NCBI GenBank assembly: GCA_963663215.1
Contig: OY760140.1
Span: 310,001 to 374,000 of the forward strand
Direction of reading: 5' to 3'
DNA: 64,000 nt
Source: BJGV01 sp003230615
GTDB lineage: Bacteria > Pseudomonadota > Gammaproteobacteria > Burkholderiales > Nitrosomonadaceae
The notes below the pieces were generated by a model. That model was not told the origin of the DNA and searched no databases. It saw nothing but the letters and a program-made list of their open reading frames with translations. Both the position numbers and the translations under genes were made by a program. Shown here one piece after another: positions 1 to 9,578 of this stretch (position 1 is the first letter of the stretch; every line of letters begins with the position of its first letter).

Positions 1-1143
1 TCGAATCATATTATTCCACACTTCGTTTCGAATATTGATGGTACTCATTTGTCTACAACCTTACGAAGATTGAATCCAGAAACGACACTATTTATTATTG
101 CTTCAAAGACATTTAGCACACAGGAAACCATGGCAAATGCGCGTGCTGCACGTGAATGGTTTCTTGCTCATGGCGGCAGTAAAAAAGATATTTCTGGTCA
201 TTTTGTTGCGGTTTCTACTAACCGTGAGGAAGTGGAGAAATTCGGTATTAATTCTGACAATATGTTTGAGTTCTGGGACTGGGTGGGTGGGCGTTATTCA
301 TTATGGTCGGCTATTGGTTTACCGATTGCGCTTGCGATTGGCATGGAGAATTTCTATTCCTTGCTCATAGGAGCCAGAGAAATGGATCAGCATTTTATTA
401 CTACTCCTCTGGAAAAGAATCTGCCAGTCATGCTTGGTCTCATTGGTATCTGGCAAATCAACTTCTTTGGCACCAGATCTCATGCAGTTTTACCTTACGA
501 CCAATCTCTACAACGCTTTCCAGCCTACCTGCAACAACTGGAGATGGAGAGTAATGGTAAAAGTATAGATCGTAATGGTAACGAAGTTGATTATAGTACC
601 GGAACTGTAGTGTGGGGTGAATCGGGAACTAACGGCCAGCATGCTTTTTACCAATTACTGCATCAAGGAACACAAATCATTCCGGCAGATTTTTTGGTGC
701 CCTGCATAAGTCATAATCCTATCGGCGACCATCATCGCTTGTTACTAGCTAATTTCTTCGCTCAAACTGAGGCTATGATGCGTGGCAAAAGCAAGAATGA
801 AGTCCGCGCTGAGGTTGAAGTAGAATTGTCTACGAGCAGCATAACGGAAGAACCGTTTAAGAAACTTCTGCCGTACAAGGTATTTCCTGGAGATCGTCCT
901 ACTACTTCCATTTTGTTTAAGCAACTGGATCCAAAAACATTGGGTTCGCTTATCGCGCTTTATGAACATAAGGTATTTGTACAAAGTGTAATTTGGAACG
1001 TGAATCCGTTCGATCAATGGGGAGTAGAGCTTGGCAAACAGCTGGCTGGGAAGATTTCAGATGAACTAGAGCAAGAAACACAGATAACGTCTCATGATTC
1101 TTCCACAAACGGACTGATGAATTATTTCAAGGCGAACCGGTAA
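1..1143 (+). CDS. pgi: glucose-6-phosphate isomerase, C-terminal part (5' end outside window)
   Basis: Interconverts glucose-6-phosphate and fructose-6-phosphate in the cytoplasm, linking glycolysis/gluconeogenesis with the neighbouring glycogen genes. The frame is open from base 1 and the residues encoded before base 49 (HFVSNIDGTHL) match the family, so the gene is cut by the window edge; the TTG at 49 is not its start. Both classic signatures are visible: FGTRSHAVLPYDQ near nt 470-505, and PFDQWGVELGKQL near nt 1006-1044 with the catalytic lysine. The active-site histidine lies in SGTNGQHAF (about nt 620-646). The 380 visible residues are roughly the C-terminal 70 percent of a usual enzyme. 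It is followed by glgA on the same strand, 148 bases on. Identification is secure. Confidence 0.95.
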   Translation, partial: SNHIIPHFVSNIDGTHLSTTLRRLNPETTLFIIASKTFSTQETMANARAAREWFLAHGGSKKDISGHFVAVSTNREEVEKFGINSDNMFEFWDWVGGRYSLWSAIGLPIALAIGMENFYSLLIGAREMDQHFITTPLEKNLPVMLGLIGIWQINFFGTRSHAVLPYDQSLQRFPAYLQQLEMESNGKSIDRNGNEVDYSTGTVVWGESGTNGQHAFYQLLHQGTQIIPADFLVPCISHNPIGDHHRLLLANFFAQTEAMMRGKSKNEVRAEVEVELSTSSITEEPFKKLLPYKVFPGDRPTTSILFKQLDPKTLGSLIALYEHKVFVQSVIWNVNPFDQWGVELGKQLAGKISDELEQETQITSHDSSTNGLMNYFKANR

Positions 1144-1291
1144 TATTAGAACCGTATGGAGACAGATCTTGGTACGTTAGTACGTTGTATAGTTTTATAT
1201 GAAAAGTTCTTAGAGGTTAGTAACACGAGCCTTTCAGCTTTTATGACGTAAAGAAAATTTAAACGATAAATATACATATGATTGTTCGCCC

Positions 1292-2782
1292 ATGCTGCTC
1301 ACTCCATTAAGTCAAGATCTAAGTGTTCTGTTCATTACATCCGAGGTACATCCTCTAATCAAGACTGGTGGTTTAGGTGATGTAAGCGCAGCGTTACCAG
1401 CAGAACTCCGAGAGTTGGGTGTGGATGTGCGTCTGCTGATTCCTGGCTATCCGAAGGTACTTGCAGGTTTACGATACAAACGTAAGGTTGCAGGGTTTTC
1501 TGGGCTTTCGAATTTTCCACCGTTTGTCCTATGGTCGGCAAGATTGCCAGCAGGTAGGGGCGTATCTAAGGGTGTTCCCATATTTGTTATCGACTGTCCC
1601 AGTCTTTATCAGCGTAATGGTGGACCATATACAGATACAGCTGGACAGGACTGGCCAGATAACGCGCTGCGTTTTGGTCTTCTTTCAAAAATCGGTGCAA
1701 TTCTAGCAAGCGATGCTAGCTCTCTCACCTGGCGGCCTGATGTTGTTCATTGTAACGATTGGCAAAGTGGCCTTACCCCGGCATATCTGCATTTTTATCA
1801 AGGAAGAAAAGTAGTGTCATTGATGGCAATACACAATCTCGCTTTTCAGGGTGTGTTCCCGCCTAGCACATTAGCTAGATTAGGTTTACCCGCTACAGGC
1901 TTCCACATCAATGGCATTGAATATTATGGCCGCATGTCGTTTCTTAAGGCTGGAATCTATTATTCCGATCACATTATTACTGTAAGTCCTACCTATGCTA
2001 TGGAAATTCAGACGATGCCATTAGGTTTTGGTTTACAGGGCTTACTGGCGGGACGTAGTGATCGTATTAGTGGCATTGTTAATGGTATAGATAGTATAGA
2101 GTGGAATCCAGCAACCGATCCCTGTCTTGCACAGAATTATTCCGTTAAGAAGATGGCAGCCAAAAGTGTTAATAAACGCGCTCTACAACAGGTGATGGGA
2201 TTGGTTGTTGATCCCGATATTCCATTGTTTGGTATGGTAAGTCGTCACACCCATCAAAAGGGTTATGATTTACTGTTACAAGTAGCACCATTTCTAGCCA
2301 GAATACCTGCACAACTCGTTGTTCTGGGTAGTGGCGAAGTGAGTTTGGATCGTGATTTGGCGTTGTTAGAAAAAAATCACCCTGGGAAAATTGCCGTACG
2401 CATAGGTTTTGACGAAACGCTATCACATTTGATCGAAGGTGGTGCAGATAGCTTTCTGATGCCGTCACGTTTTGAACCATGTGGTTTGAACCAAATGTAC
2501 AGTCAACGCTACGGTACGCCACCGCTAGTACATGCCACTGGCGGTCTACTTGACACGGTGGTGGATTGCACACCCGCAACGCTTGCAAATGGAAGTGCAA
2601 GTGGGTTCTTATTTCATGAAATGGATCCTGGAAACTTTCTTGCTGGTATTCAGCGCGTTGTTGATGCTTACTGTAATAAAACAACATGGCGTCGTCTGCA
2701 AAGAAATGGTATGACAAAGGACTTCAGTTGGCGCTCAAGTGCAATCTCCTACCGGGATATTTATTTATCGTTGTTATCCTGA
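1292..2782 (+). CDS. glgA: glycogen synthase (ADP-glucose type, GT5)
   Basis: Transfers glucose from ADP-glucose to the growing alpha-1,4-glucan. The protein has 496 residues, normal for bacterial GlgA, with the two Rossmann-like GT-B domains. The N-terminal ADP-glucose-binding motif KTGGLGD is at residues 24-30. The C-terminal domain holds RFEPCGLNQMYSQRYGTPP near residue 394, with the conserved glutamate, and then ATGGL. The ATG at 1292 starts the conserved VLFITSEVHPLIKTGG strand after a short leader, but no clear Shine-Dalgarno sequence precedes it. It is convergent with glgP, 76 bases separating the stops, so both halves of glycogen turnover sit together. No branching enzyme or ADP-glucose pyrophosphorylase gene is visible here. 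Confidence 0.95.
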   Translation: MLLTPLSQDLSVLFITSEVHPLIKTGGLGDVSAALPAELRELGVDVRLLIPGYPKVLAGLRYKRKVAGFSGLSNFPPFVLWSARLPAGRGVSKGVPIFVIDCPSLYQRNGGPYTDTAGQDWPDNALRFGLLSKIGAILASDASSLTWRPDVVHCNDWQSGLTPAYLHFYQGRKVVSLMAIHNLAFQGVFPPSTLARLGLPATGFHINGIEYYGRMSFLKAGIYYSDHIITVSPTYAMEIQTMPLGFGLQGLLAGRSDRISGIVNGIDSIEWNPATDPCLAQNYSVKKMAAKSVNKRALQQVMGLVVDPDIPLFGMVSRHTHQKGYDLLLQVAPFLARIPAQLVVLGSGEVSLDRDLALLEKNHPGKIAVRIGFDETLSHLIEGGADSFLMPSRFEPCGLNQMYSQRYGTPPLVHATGGLLDTVVDCTPATLANGSASGFLFHEMDPGNFLAGIQRVVDAYCNKTTWRRLQRNGMTKDFSWRSSAISYRDIYLSLLS

Positions 2783-2858
2783 TTGTAGAAGGGATACCCA
2801 GACGCAATGAGAAAAGACAGGAGATGGTCTTGCTCGTTTCTTACTTCTAAATATTGTT

Positions 2859-5414
2859 TTATAACCACAACATCATGCCCATTTCTAACGGATGGGTTAG
2901 TAACGGGTGATACGGATATGTTCGAATATGGCATTTAAGCTTGCCACATAAATCTGGTGCGAGATTCAGCTCAAATAAGTGCTTCTTGGATGTTTCAGTT
3001 CCAGCGGTTTGGAAACTGTAGTGATGGAAGTCGCATGGTTTTGGATGTTTGACTCGACGACAAATCAGCAACTCTACCACCACGTCTTCTGGGTTTAAGC
3101 CATTTAATTCTGCGGCAACTTTAAAATGCAGCGTATCACCGAATTTGATGCGATTGCATGGTGTATCTAGACGCTTTAGTGTTATTCCACTCCAAGCTTT
3201 TTTCACTTTCGCTTTCCAGGCAGCGACCTTTCTAGCATTATCAAAATTGTTTTCTACATAGAGTGCGCCCTGCCTACTAGCAGGCAGATAGAAATTATTT
3301 ACGTATTCATCCACCATGCGTGAGGCGTTATAGCGTGGTAATAAGGATGCCATGGAGTGCTTTACCATTTTGACCCATTCAGGTGAGTAGCCTAGTTTAT
3401 CGCGACTATAATAGAGCGGCACCACTTGATCTTGCAGAATTTCATAGAGTGTCTGACTTTCCTGCTTGTCGCGTAACGCTGGATCCATGCCCTCTGGTCC
3501 TGGTTTGATCGCCCAGCCATTCTTTCCGTCGTAGCCTTCTCCCCACCAGCCATCAAGCACGCTCAGGTTAATTGCCCCATTGATTCCAGCTTTCATCCCA
3601 GAGGTTCCGCTTGCTTCTAATGGGTAAACGGGATTATTGAGCCATACATCAACTCCCGCTACAAGCCGCCTGGCAAGACGCAGGTCGTAGCCCTCAACCA
3701 GCAGAAGTCTTCCTTCAAATTCAGGCAAACTTGCAAATTCGCTAATTCGCCGGATCAGATCTTGTCCGGGAACATCTACTGGGTGCGCTTTCCCGGCAAA
3801 GATTAACAATACAGGGTGTTCTTGGTCGAGTATGATCTCTCGCAATCTATCCAGATTCTCGAATAGTAGCGTGGCACGTTTGTAAGTAGCAAAACGACGC
3901 GCAAAACCAAGTGTCAAAATATTTGGATTGATTGGATCGGTAAACTTGAGCATTCGGTCAAGATGTGTTTCAGACCTTCTATTTCTGAAATTTTGTATAG
4001 CTAATCGGTCACGTACACCGTAAAGCATGCTCGATTTTAGCGTCTGGCGGACACTCCAAAATAAATGATCAGGTATTTTATCAATGCGCGACCAGTATTC
4101 GGTGTCACATAGCTTGTTACGCCATTCGTAGCCGAGATGGCGGTCGAACATAGTGGACCATTCTTGCGCCAGGAAAGTTGGCACGTGTACACCATTAGTG
4201 ATGTATGCAAGTGGGTTCTCTTCCGGTTCAATCTGTGGCCACAGGCCACGACAAATATTTGCCGACACGCCGCCGTGTATTTTACTTACACCATTGTGTG
4301 AGCGTGTGCCACGAATGGCTAAGGCCGTCATATTGAAATCTGAGTCTTTCTGAGTGTGGCCTAGCGCCATAAATTCTTCGCGGGTTATTTTTAGATCATG
4401 GTAGAACTCCTCAAAATATGTTTCCATCATGGCCTCGCTGAAGTGGTCATGTCCCGCTGGTACCGCAGTATGGGTTGTGAACACTGTATTTACTGCCACC
4501 GCTTCATGTGCACTGGCAAAGTCTAGTCCCTGACGCACCAGATTGCGTGCACGTTCTAGCATCATGAACGCTGCATGTCCTTCATTGATATGCCAAACAG
4601 TTGGTTTCACGCCTACTTCCTGCAAGGCACGCACGCCTCCAATGCCTAGAATGATTTCCTGTTCAATTCGCATAGTCGTATCACCACCGTAAAGTTGATG
4701 GGTGATGTTACGGTCTTGTAGGGAATTCTCATGTAAATCGGTATCGAGCAGATAAAGTCGCACATGACCCAGGATTGCCATCCATACTTTCACCATCACC
4801 TTACGTTTGGGTAATTCCACCTCGACATGTATTTCTGAGCCGTCCTCACGTAATACAGGTGCTATCGGAAAATCATCAAAGTCTGAATCAGTGTAGGCAA
4901 CCTGTTGGTTGCCTTCGCCGTCAATGGTCTGGAAGAAATAGCCCTTGCGGTAAAGTAGTCCAACTCCAACAAACGGCAGGTGCATATCACTTGCCGCTTT
5001 GCAGTGGTCGCCAGCTAGAATACCAAGACCACCAGAGTAAATAGGAAAACTTTCATGGAGACCAAACTCGAAGCAGAAGTATGCTATTTGATCATGTGGG
5101 CGAAATTCTGAGCCACTATTATTGCTTACTAACTCTAAATGATACGAGTCATAAGCTGACAGAATACTGTTGTAGTTTGACAGAAACACTTGGTCTTCCA
5201 CTGCTTTTAGCAGGATCGATTCATCTACTCGTTCGAGAAATTCCTTTGGATTGTGGCCAACCGCTTTCCATAGTGTGGGGTGCAATCTAGAGAATAGGGT
5301 GCGGGTTGAGCGATCCCAACTGTACCAAAGATTGTTAGCTAATTCCTCCAAACGTGCTAGGCGAGGGGGGATTTTTGGATTGACTTCGATAGTAAACGGG
5401 GTGCCAGGGGACAT
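2859..5414 (-). CDS. glgP: alpha-glucan (glycogen) phosphorylase, short DUF3417-type
   Basis: Phosphorolyses alpha-1,4-glucan to glucose-1-phosphate using pyridoxal phosphate. The 851 residues begin with a DUF3417-like segment (PPRLARLEELANNLWYSW, about residues 16-33), characteristic of the TIGR02094 class found in Thermotoga, mycobacteria and many proteobacteria rather than the E. coli MalP/GlgP class. The PLP-lysine motif EASGTSGMKAG lies near residue 605, where the lysine of GMK should carry the cofactor. NEGHAAFMMLERA (about residue 280) and HTAVPAGHDHF are also typical. It faces glgA tail to tail. Its opposite orientation means synthesis and breakdown can be controlled separately. Assignment to the family is firm; regulation cannot be read from the sequence. 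Confidence 0.94.
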   Translation of the reverse strand: MSPGTPFTIEVNPKIPPRLARLEELANNLWYSWDRSTRTLFSRLHPTLWKAVGHNPKEFLERVDESILLKAVEDQVFLSNYNSILSAYDSYHLELVSNNSGSEFRPHDQIAYFCFEFGLHESFPIYSGGLGILAGDHCKAASDMHLPFVGVGLLYRKGYFFQTIDGEGNQQVAYTDSDFDDFPIAPVLREDGSEIHVEVELPKRKVMVKVWMAILGHVRLYLLDTDLHENSLQDRNITHQLYGGDTTMRIEQEIILGIGGVRALQEVGVKPTVWHINEGHAAFMMLERARNLVRQGLDFASAHEAVAVNTVFTTHTAVPAGHDHFSEAMMETYFEEFYHDLKITREEFMALGHTQKDSDFNMTALAIRGTRSHNGVSKIHGGVSANICRGLWPQIEPEENPLAYITNGVHVPTFLAQEWSTMFDRHLGYEWRNKLCDTEYWSRIDKIPDHLFWSVRQTLKSSMLYGVRDRLAIQNFRNRRSETHLDRMLKFTDPINPNILTLGFARRFATYKRATLLFENLDRLREIILDQEHPVLLIFAGKAHPVDVPGQDLIRRISEFASLPEFEGRLLLVEGYDLRLARRLVAGVDVWLNNPVYPLEASGTSGMKAGINGAINLSVLDGWWGEGYDGKNGWAIKPGPEGMDPALRDKQESQTLYEILQDQVVPLYYSRDKLGYSPEWVKMVKHSMASLLPRYNASRMVDEYVNNFYLPASRQGALYVENNFDNARKVAAWKAKVKKAWSGITLKRLDTPCNRIKFGDTLHFKVAAELNGLNPEDVVVELLICRRVKHPKPCDFHHYSFQTAGTETSKKHLFELNLAPDLCGKLKCHIRTYPYHPLLTHPLEMGMMLWL

Positions 5415-5467
5415 GCGTAACTCTCCTTGGTAGGGGCTATGAATAAAAACTGTTTTTTATGGGGATC

Positions 5468-6013
5468 CTACGTCTTGATAAAATGCTCACGGTAGTATTT
5501 CATTTCTGCAATTGAATCGTAAATATCTGCTAGCGCTTCATGTTTACCTTGCTTAGTCAGGCCTGCCAAAATATCTGGTTTCCAGCGTTTAACTAATTCT
5601 TTAAGTGTACTTACATCTAGATTGCGGTAATGAAAATATGCTTCTAATTGTGGCATTAAGCGTGCCAAGAAACGTCGATCCTGACAGATAGAGTTGCCAC
5701 ACATAGGCGAAATTTTTGGTGGAACATGTTTTTGTAGAAACGCGATCATATCTGCTTCCACTTCATTTTCTGTCTGTTTTGATGCTTTAACTTTATCTAT
5801 CAGGCCAGATTTTGTGTGGGTGGATTTATTCCATTTATCCATGTTGTCGAGCACTGCATCTGACTGAGACACTATCAGAACAGGTGCTTCTGCCACCATG
5901 TTCAATTGAGAATCGGTAATTACCAAAGCGACTTCTAAAATGTAGTCACTATCGGGAATAAGTCCGCTCATTTCCATGTCTATCCAGATGAGGTTATTGT
6001 TAACTTGTGCCAT
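5468..6013 (-). CDS. orn: oligoribonuclease (DEDDh 3'-5' exonuclease)
   Basis: Degrades short RNA oligomers, including pGpG from cyclic-di-GMP turnover, to mononucleotides. DEDDh residues are visible: Asp and Glu in WIDMEMSGL (residues 10-18), Asp in CGNSICQDRRFL, and the C-terminal His/Asp in HEALADIYDSI. The length of 181 residues is standard. The longest frame opens with a TTG two codons upstream; the ATG at 6013 gives the usual Orn N-terminus (MAQVNNNLIWIDMEMSG). The gene is divergent from the M48 protease gene, with about 100 bases between the starts. Confidence 0.95.
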   Translation of the reverse strand: MAQVNNNLIWIDMEMSGLIPDSDYILEVALVITDSQLNMVAEAPVLIVSQSDAVLDNMDKWNKSTHTKSGLIDKVKASKQTENEVEADMIAFLQKHVPPKISPMCGNSICQDRRFLARLMPQLEAYFHYRNLDVSTLKELVKRWKPDILAGLTKQGKHEALADIYDSIAEMKYYREHFIKT

Positions 6014-6115
6014 AATCAAAATGTAACACTAAATATTTAACGCGTAATTGTGTCATATCAGTAGCAGTCCGTCACTTTTTGACCTTAATTATTATTTTGT
6101 GCCATCTCTTAAATT

Positions 6116-7393
6116 ATGCAAACATTTACTGTTGTTTTTCTTGTCGTTCTAGTACTCACTATTTTTATCAAGACCTGGTTAGCTTCAAGGAACATTCATT
6201 ATGTACGTACACATCGTAACAGTGTACCTGATAATTTTTCCTCCCAAATTAATCTTGAGGCACATCAGAAAGCAGCAGACTATACTTGTGCCAAGACTCG
6301 TCTGAGTTATGTAAGCATATTTTTGGAAGCAATTTTGCTATTGCTACTCACTCTTGGAGGTGGGCTAAATATACTGGCTACTTTTTGGTCTAACTGGTTT
6401 AGTGATTCACTAGCTCACGGTATAGCGCTCATTCTAAGTACAATACTATTAATGGGGGTACTAGAAGTACCGATTAACTATTACCGCACTTTCGTGATAG
6501 AGGAGGAATTCGGCTTCAACAAGATGACGCCCACAATGTTTTTTGCCGACCTTGTTAAACAAACTTTCCTGGGTGTGTTGTTTGGTGTGCCGCTCCTATT
6601 TGGCGTTCTATGGTTGATGGGGGAGATGGGTGCGAATTGGTGGCTTTATGTTTGGTTTATGTGGATGGCCTTTAATTTAATTATCTTGTCCATCTATCCA
6701 ACCTGGATTGCTCCATTGTTCAACAAATTCACCCCGCTAGATGATGCTTCACTCAAAAAACGTATCGAGCAACTGATGCAAAAATGTGGATTTAAGTCTA
6801 GCGGGTTATTCGTAATGGATGGTTCTCGCCGCAGTAGCCATGGAAATGCCTATTTCACCGGTTTTGGGAAAACAAAGCGTATTGTTTTTTTTGATACCTT
6901 GCTTTCGCATCTTAGCGCACCTGAAATTGAAGCAGTGTTGGCACACGAGTTAGGGCATTTTAAGCATCGTCACGTTATCAAACGTATTGCATGGACTTTT
7001 TCTATGAGTTTGTTGCTCTTGTGGGTGTTGGGTTACCTAATGCAGCAGGACTGGTTCTATCAAGGATTAGGAGTATCTACATCGAGTGAGATTTGGGCCG
7101 CCGTGTCTTCACCTTCCGCCGCAATTGCATTGTTACTATTTTTCTTGGTGATGCCTACATTTACTTTTTTATTCCAGCCACTATCTAGTTTATATTCGCG
7201 TAAACATGAATTTGAAGCTGATGAATACGCTGCTGAGAAAGCTTCTGCTAGTGATCTTACTCAGGCGCTAGTAAAGCTTTACCAGGATAATGCTGCTACA
7301 CTTACTCCTGACCCGCTGCATTCTGCATTTTACGATTCACACCCACCTGCTGCGGTAAGAATAGCGAGATTACAAAACTTAGCGCATAATTAA
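6116..7393 (+). CDS. M48 family membrane-embedded zinc metalloprotease (Ste24/CAAX-protease-like)
   Basis: A multi-pass inner-membrane peptidase of 425 residues. The zinc-binding HELGH sits at residues 277-281 and the third ligand is the glutamate of EFEADEYAA (about 365-371). Hydrophobic segments flank both the N-terminal region (residues 1-18, 65-85, 105-125, 155-175, 180-200) and the post-HELGH region (about 290-310 and 335-360), matching the Ste24 fold rather than the shorter HtpX. Bacterial members are thought to act in membrane-protein quality control; no substrate is implied here. The start is the ATG at 6116. It leads a plus-strand run of three genes ending with rsgA. Confidence 0.85.
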   Translation: MQTFTVVFLVVLVLTIFIKTWLASRNIHYVRTHRNSVPDNFSSQINLEAHQKAADYTCAKTRLSYVSIFLEAILLLLLTLGGGLNILATFWSNWFSDSLAHGIALILSTILLMGVLEVPINYYRTFVIEEEFGFNKMTPTMFFADLVKQTFLGVLFGVPLLFGVLWLMGEMGANWWLYVWFMWMAFNLIILSIYPTWIAPLFNKFTPLDDASLKKRIEQLMQKCGFKSSGLFVMDGSRRSSHGNAYFTGFGKTKRIVFFDTLLSHLSAPEIEAVLAHELGHFKHRHVIKRIAWTFSMSLLLLWVLGYLMQQDWFYQGLGVSTSSEIWAAVSSPSAAIALLLFFLVMPTFTFLFQPLSSLYSRKHEFEADEYAAEKASASDLTQALVKLYQDNAATLTPDPLHSAFYDSHPPAAVRIARLQNLAHN

Positions 7394-7454
7394 CATTAAA
7401 GAAGATCAATCGATAGTAATTTATTTTCTCTATAGCTAACCTACAGGAATAACA

Positions 7455-7796
7455 ATGAGTACCGCATTCACTAGTCTAGAAACCAAACATTGCAAGCCTT
7501 GTGAAGGAGGTACGCCACCTCTTTCATCTGAAAAAATTACAGAATTGTTGAATCAGCTTGAAGGGTGGGATCTTTTTGATAGGTTGATAGGTAAAGTTTA
7601 TAATTTCAAAAATTATTATCAAACAATGGCTTTTGTTAACGCGGTAGCATGGATTTCTCACCGAGAAGATCATCATCCTGACATGATAGTCAGCTACAAT
7701 AAATGCCGTGTAGAATACTCAACACATGCCATAGGTGGTCTGTCCGAGAACGACTTTATTTGCGCGGCAAAGATTGATGCCCAATTTAAGACTTGA
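7455..7796 (+). CDS. phhB: pterin-4a-carbinolamine dehydratase
   Basis: Dehydrates 4a-hydroxytetrahydropterin so that the cofactor can be recycled. The 113-residue protein shows the family core: SEKITELLNQLEGW near residue 25 and the active-site stretch SHREDHHPDMIVSYN with the paired histidines (about residues 73-87). A phenylalanine hydroxylase partner is not in the window, so the physiological pterin user is unknown. The gene lies 61 bases after the protease gene and its stop codon overlaps the TTG start of rsgA, suggesting cotranslation. The upstream sequence holds a good ribosome site (ACAGGAATAACA before the ATG). Confidence 0.9.
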   Translation: MSTAFTSLETKHCKPCEGGTPPLSSEKITELLNQLEGWDLFDRLIGKVYNFKNYYQTMAFVNAVAWISHREDHHPDMIVSYNKCRVEYSTHAIGGLSENDFICAAKIDAQFKT

Positions 7797-8704
7797 GTTT
7801 AGAATCTAGTTCCCCATCTGAATTATCCCCACGTATTCTTGGACAAATAGTTGCTGCATTTGGCAGACAGTATCTGGTTGAAATTAAAAGTGGGGAGATT
7901 CTTTCCTGTGTGACGCGTGGTAAGAAAAGTGGTGCGGTCTGTGGTGATCAAGTTAAGGTTCAATACACCACGGCGGGTCAGGGTGTCATTGAAACTATTC
8001 TTCCGAGAAGTGCGTTGATGTATCGTAGCAATGCTTTCCGCGAGAAACTTATCGCTGCTAATATTACCCAAATTGTTATCGTACTAGCTGCAATTCCTAG
8101 CTTCAGCGAGGAACTAGTAAACCGTTGTTTAGTTGCTGCCGAGAACCAGAGTATTAAGGCTTTAATAGTACTTAACAAGTCTGATCTTATTGAGCCCACA
8201 CGTGCCGCTGCAACTTCTCTTTCGCTTTACCGAGAGCTGGGCTATAAATTAATACAGCTCAGTGCCAAAAAAGATGTCGCGCCGCTTCTGCCATATCTAC
8301 AAGGTCACTTAAGTGTTCTGGTAGGTCAATCAGGGATGGGAAAATCTACCATTATCAATAACCTCATTCCAACTGCTGACCGCGCCACTGCTGAAATTTC
8401 GATTGCACTTGGCGCTGGGCGTCACACCACCACACACGCACGACTCTACCATCTCAATAAAAACAGTCATGTTATTGATTCTCCAGGGATGCAGGAATTT
8501 GGCTTGCATCATATTAGCAATACAAGTTTGGCATGGGGATTTATCGAGTTTTATCCCTACATCGGGAAATGTAAATTTAGCGATTGTCTTCACATTAGTG
8601 AACCGGGTTGTGCGCTTGTACGGGCAGTGCAAGAACGAAAAATCGATATACGACGTCTTGGTTTCTATCGCAAACTGATTAATCCGCGTATAAATGCCGT
8701 GTAA
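7793..8704 (+). CDS. rsgA: small ribosomal subunit biogenesis GTPase RsgA
   Basis: Circularly permuted GTPase that assists late 30S maturation. The order is an N-terminal OB fold (residues about 15-75), G4 motif NKSDL, P-loop GQSGMGKST at residues 178-186, G3 DSPG, then a zinc finger CKFSDCLHISEPGC at about 260-273. The length of 303 residues fits. The start is a TTG overlapping the phhB stop (TTGA); no in-frame ATG exists before the conserved core, so a non-ATG start coupled to phhB translation is the best reading. The gene ends 16 bases from the convergent carbonic anhydrase gene. Confidence 0.93.
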   Translation: MSLESSSPSELSPRILGQIVAAFGRQYLVEIKSGEILSCVTRGKKSGAVCGDQVKVQYTTAGQGVIETILPRSALMYRSNAFREKLIAANITQIVIVLAAIPSFSEELVNRCLVAAENQSIKALIVLNKSDLIEPTRAAATSLSLYRELGYKLIQLSAKKDVAPLLPYLQGHLSVLVGQSGMGKSTIINNLIPTADRATAEISIALGAGRHTTTHARLYHLNKNSHVIDSPGMQEFGLHHISNTSLAWGFIEFYPYIGKCKFSDCLHISEPGCALVRAVQERKIDIRRLGFYRKLINPRINAV

Positions 8705-8720
8705 GTTTTTTGTTTTGATA

Positions 8721-9527
8721 TTAATCAATACCACGGGTAAATATGCCTTGGATGTGTCTGGCATTATTTCCTTCAATAGTACTAATAGTTTTAATCTGTT
8801 CTGGAGAAGCTGTGTTAATCGGTTTAAATACAAACCACTGGACCGTTTCAGTATACGGTGGTGTTGTTAACGATCCTTGGTAATGATAGAAGTTTCCCGC
8901 ACGATGCAGTTTGTAGAAGTCTCCTGCATCGTCCACTTCAGCGCTAGAGAATAAGTCGTCAAATTTCACCATACCTGCTTTTAATGGGGTTATAGAATTC
9001 TCAGTCTTTGGTATCAGGTTTAAAAATTCATCGATAAACTTATTGGACGAACCCTCTTTGAATAAAATACCGATTACCAGATAGTAAGGAGGGTGATTCT
9101 TATTTTTAGCTGGAATGCTGGTAACAATATGCATTTCCATTGGGAAGGTCATGCCGTCGATAAGGTGCTCGGAAGGAGTATGGAAATGCATTTGCTTAAA
9201 ATAATACTCCAGCCCTTCATAAGAGATGGTACTGCCTGCAGCAAAATCTAGTTGTACAGTACGACCTAAATTTTCAACTGCTTTTATCTTATCCTGATAA
9301 TGGAAAGTTATTTCATGTGTGTTTGTCTTTTCTTGTTTGAAAGATCGAATATTAATTGGAGATTGTATTAAACCGTGATCTAGGTCAGGTAGTATATAAA
9401 ACCCATTACTCTCTTTTATTGAATCTGTCTTGTGAGAAGTATTATCTGCTGTTTGTTTAAAATTAGCACAAGCAGTGAGTGATAAAGACAGACTTAATAG
9501 CAGGTATACTAGAATTCTCTTCGACAC
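8721..9527 (-). CDS. alpha-type carbonic anhydrase, predicted lipoprotein
   Basis: Hydrates CO2 to bicarbonate outside the cytoplasm. A lipoprotein signal ends in the lipobox LTAC with Cys20, so the enzyme should be anchored in the envelope facing the periplasm. Alpha-class landmarks are QSPINI at 55-60, the zinc ligands His114 and His116 in MHFHTPSEH, His133 in MEMHIV, and the C-terminal QGSLTTPPYTE substrate-pocket strand. The N-terminal tryptophan-rich entry strand of animal enzymes is reduced. The start is a GTG at 9527 preceded by an excellent GGAGGAG ribosome site. A periplasmic carbonic anhydrase would help an autotroph concentrate inorganic carbon, but that role is inferred. Confidence 0.92.
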   Translation of the reverse strand: MSKRILVYLLLSLSLSLTACANFKQTADNTSHKTDSIKESNGFYILPDLDHGLIQSPINIRSFKQEKTNTHEITFHYQDKIKAVENLGRTVQLDFAAGSTISYEGLEYYFKQMHFHTPSEHLIDGMTFPMEMHIVTSIPAKNKNHPPYYLVIGILFKEGSSNKFIDEFLNLIPKTENSITPLKAGMVKFDDLFSSAEVDDAGDFYKLHRAGNFYHYQGSLTTPPYTETVQWFVFKPINTASPEQIKTISTIEGNNARHIQGIFTRGID

Positions 9528-9578
9528 AATGAATCTCCTCCGGTTTGTCTATTTGGAAAACAGTGCTGGTAATTAGTA

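Noticed and set aside
2169..2717. A 182-residue open frame antisense to glgA
   Set aside because: It lies wholly inside a well-conserved gene, has no ribosome site and no recognisable motif; shadow of the real coding strand.
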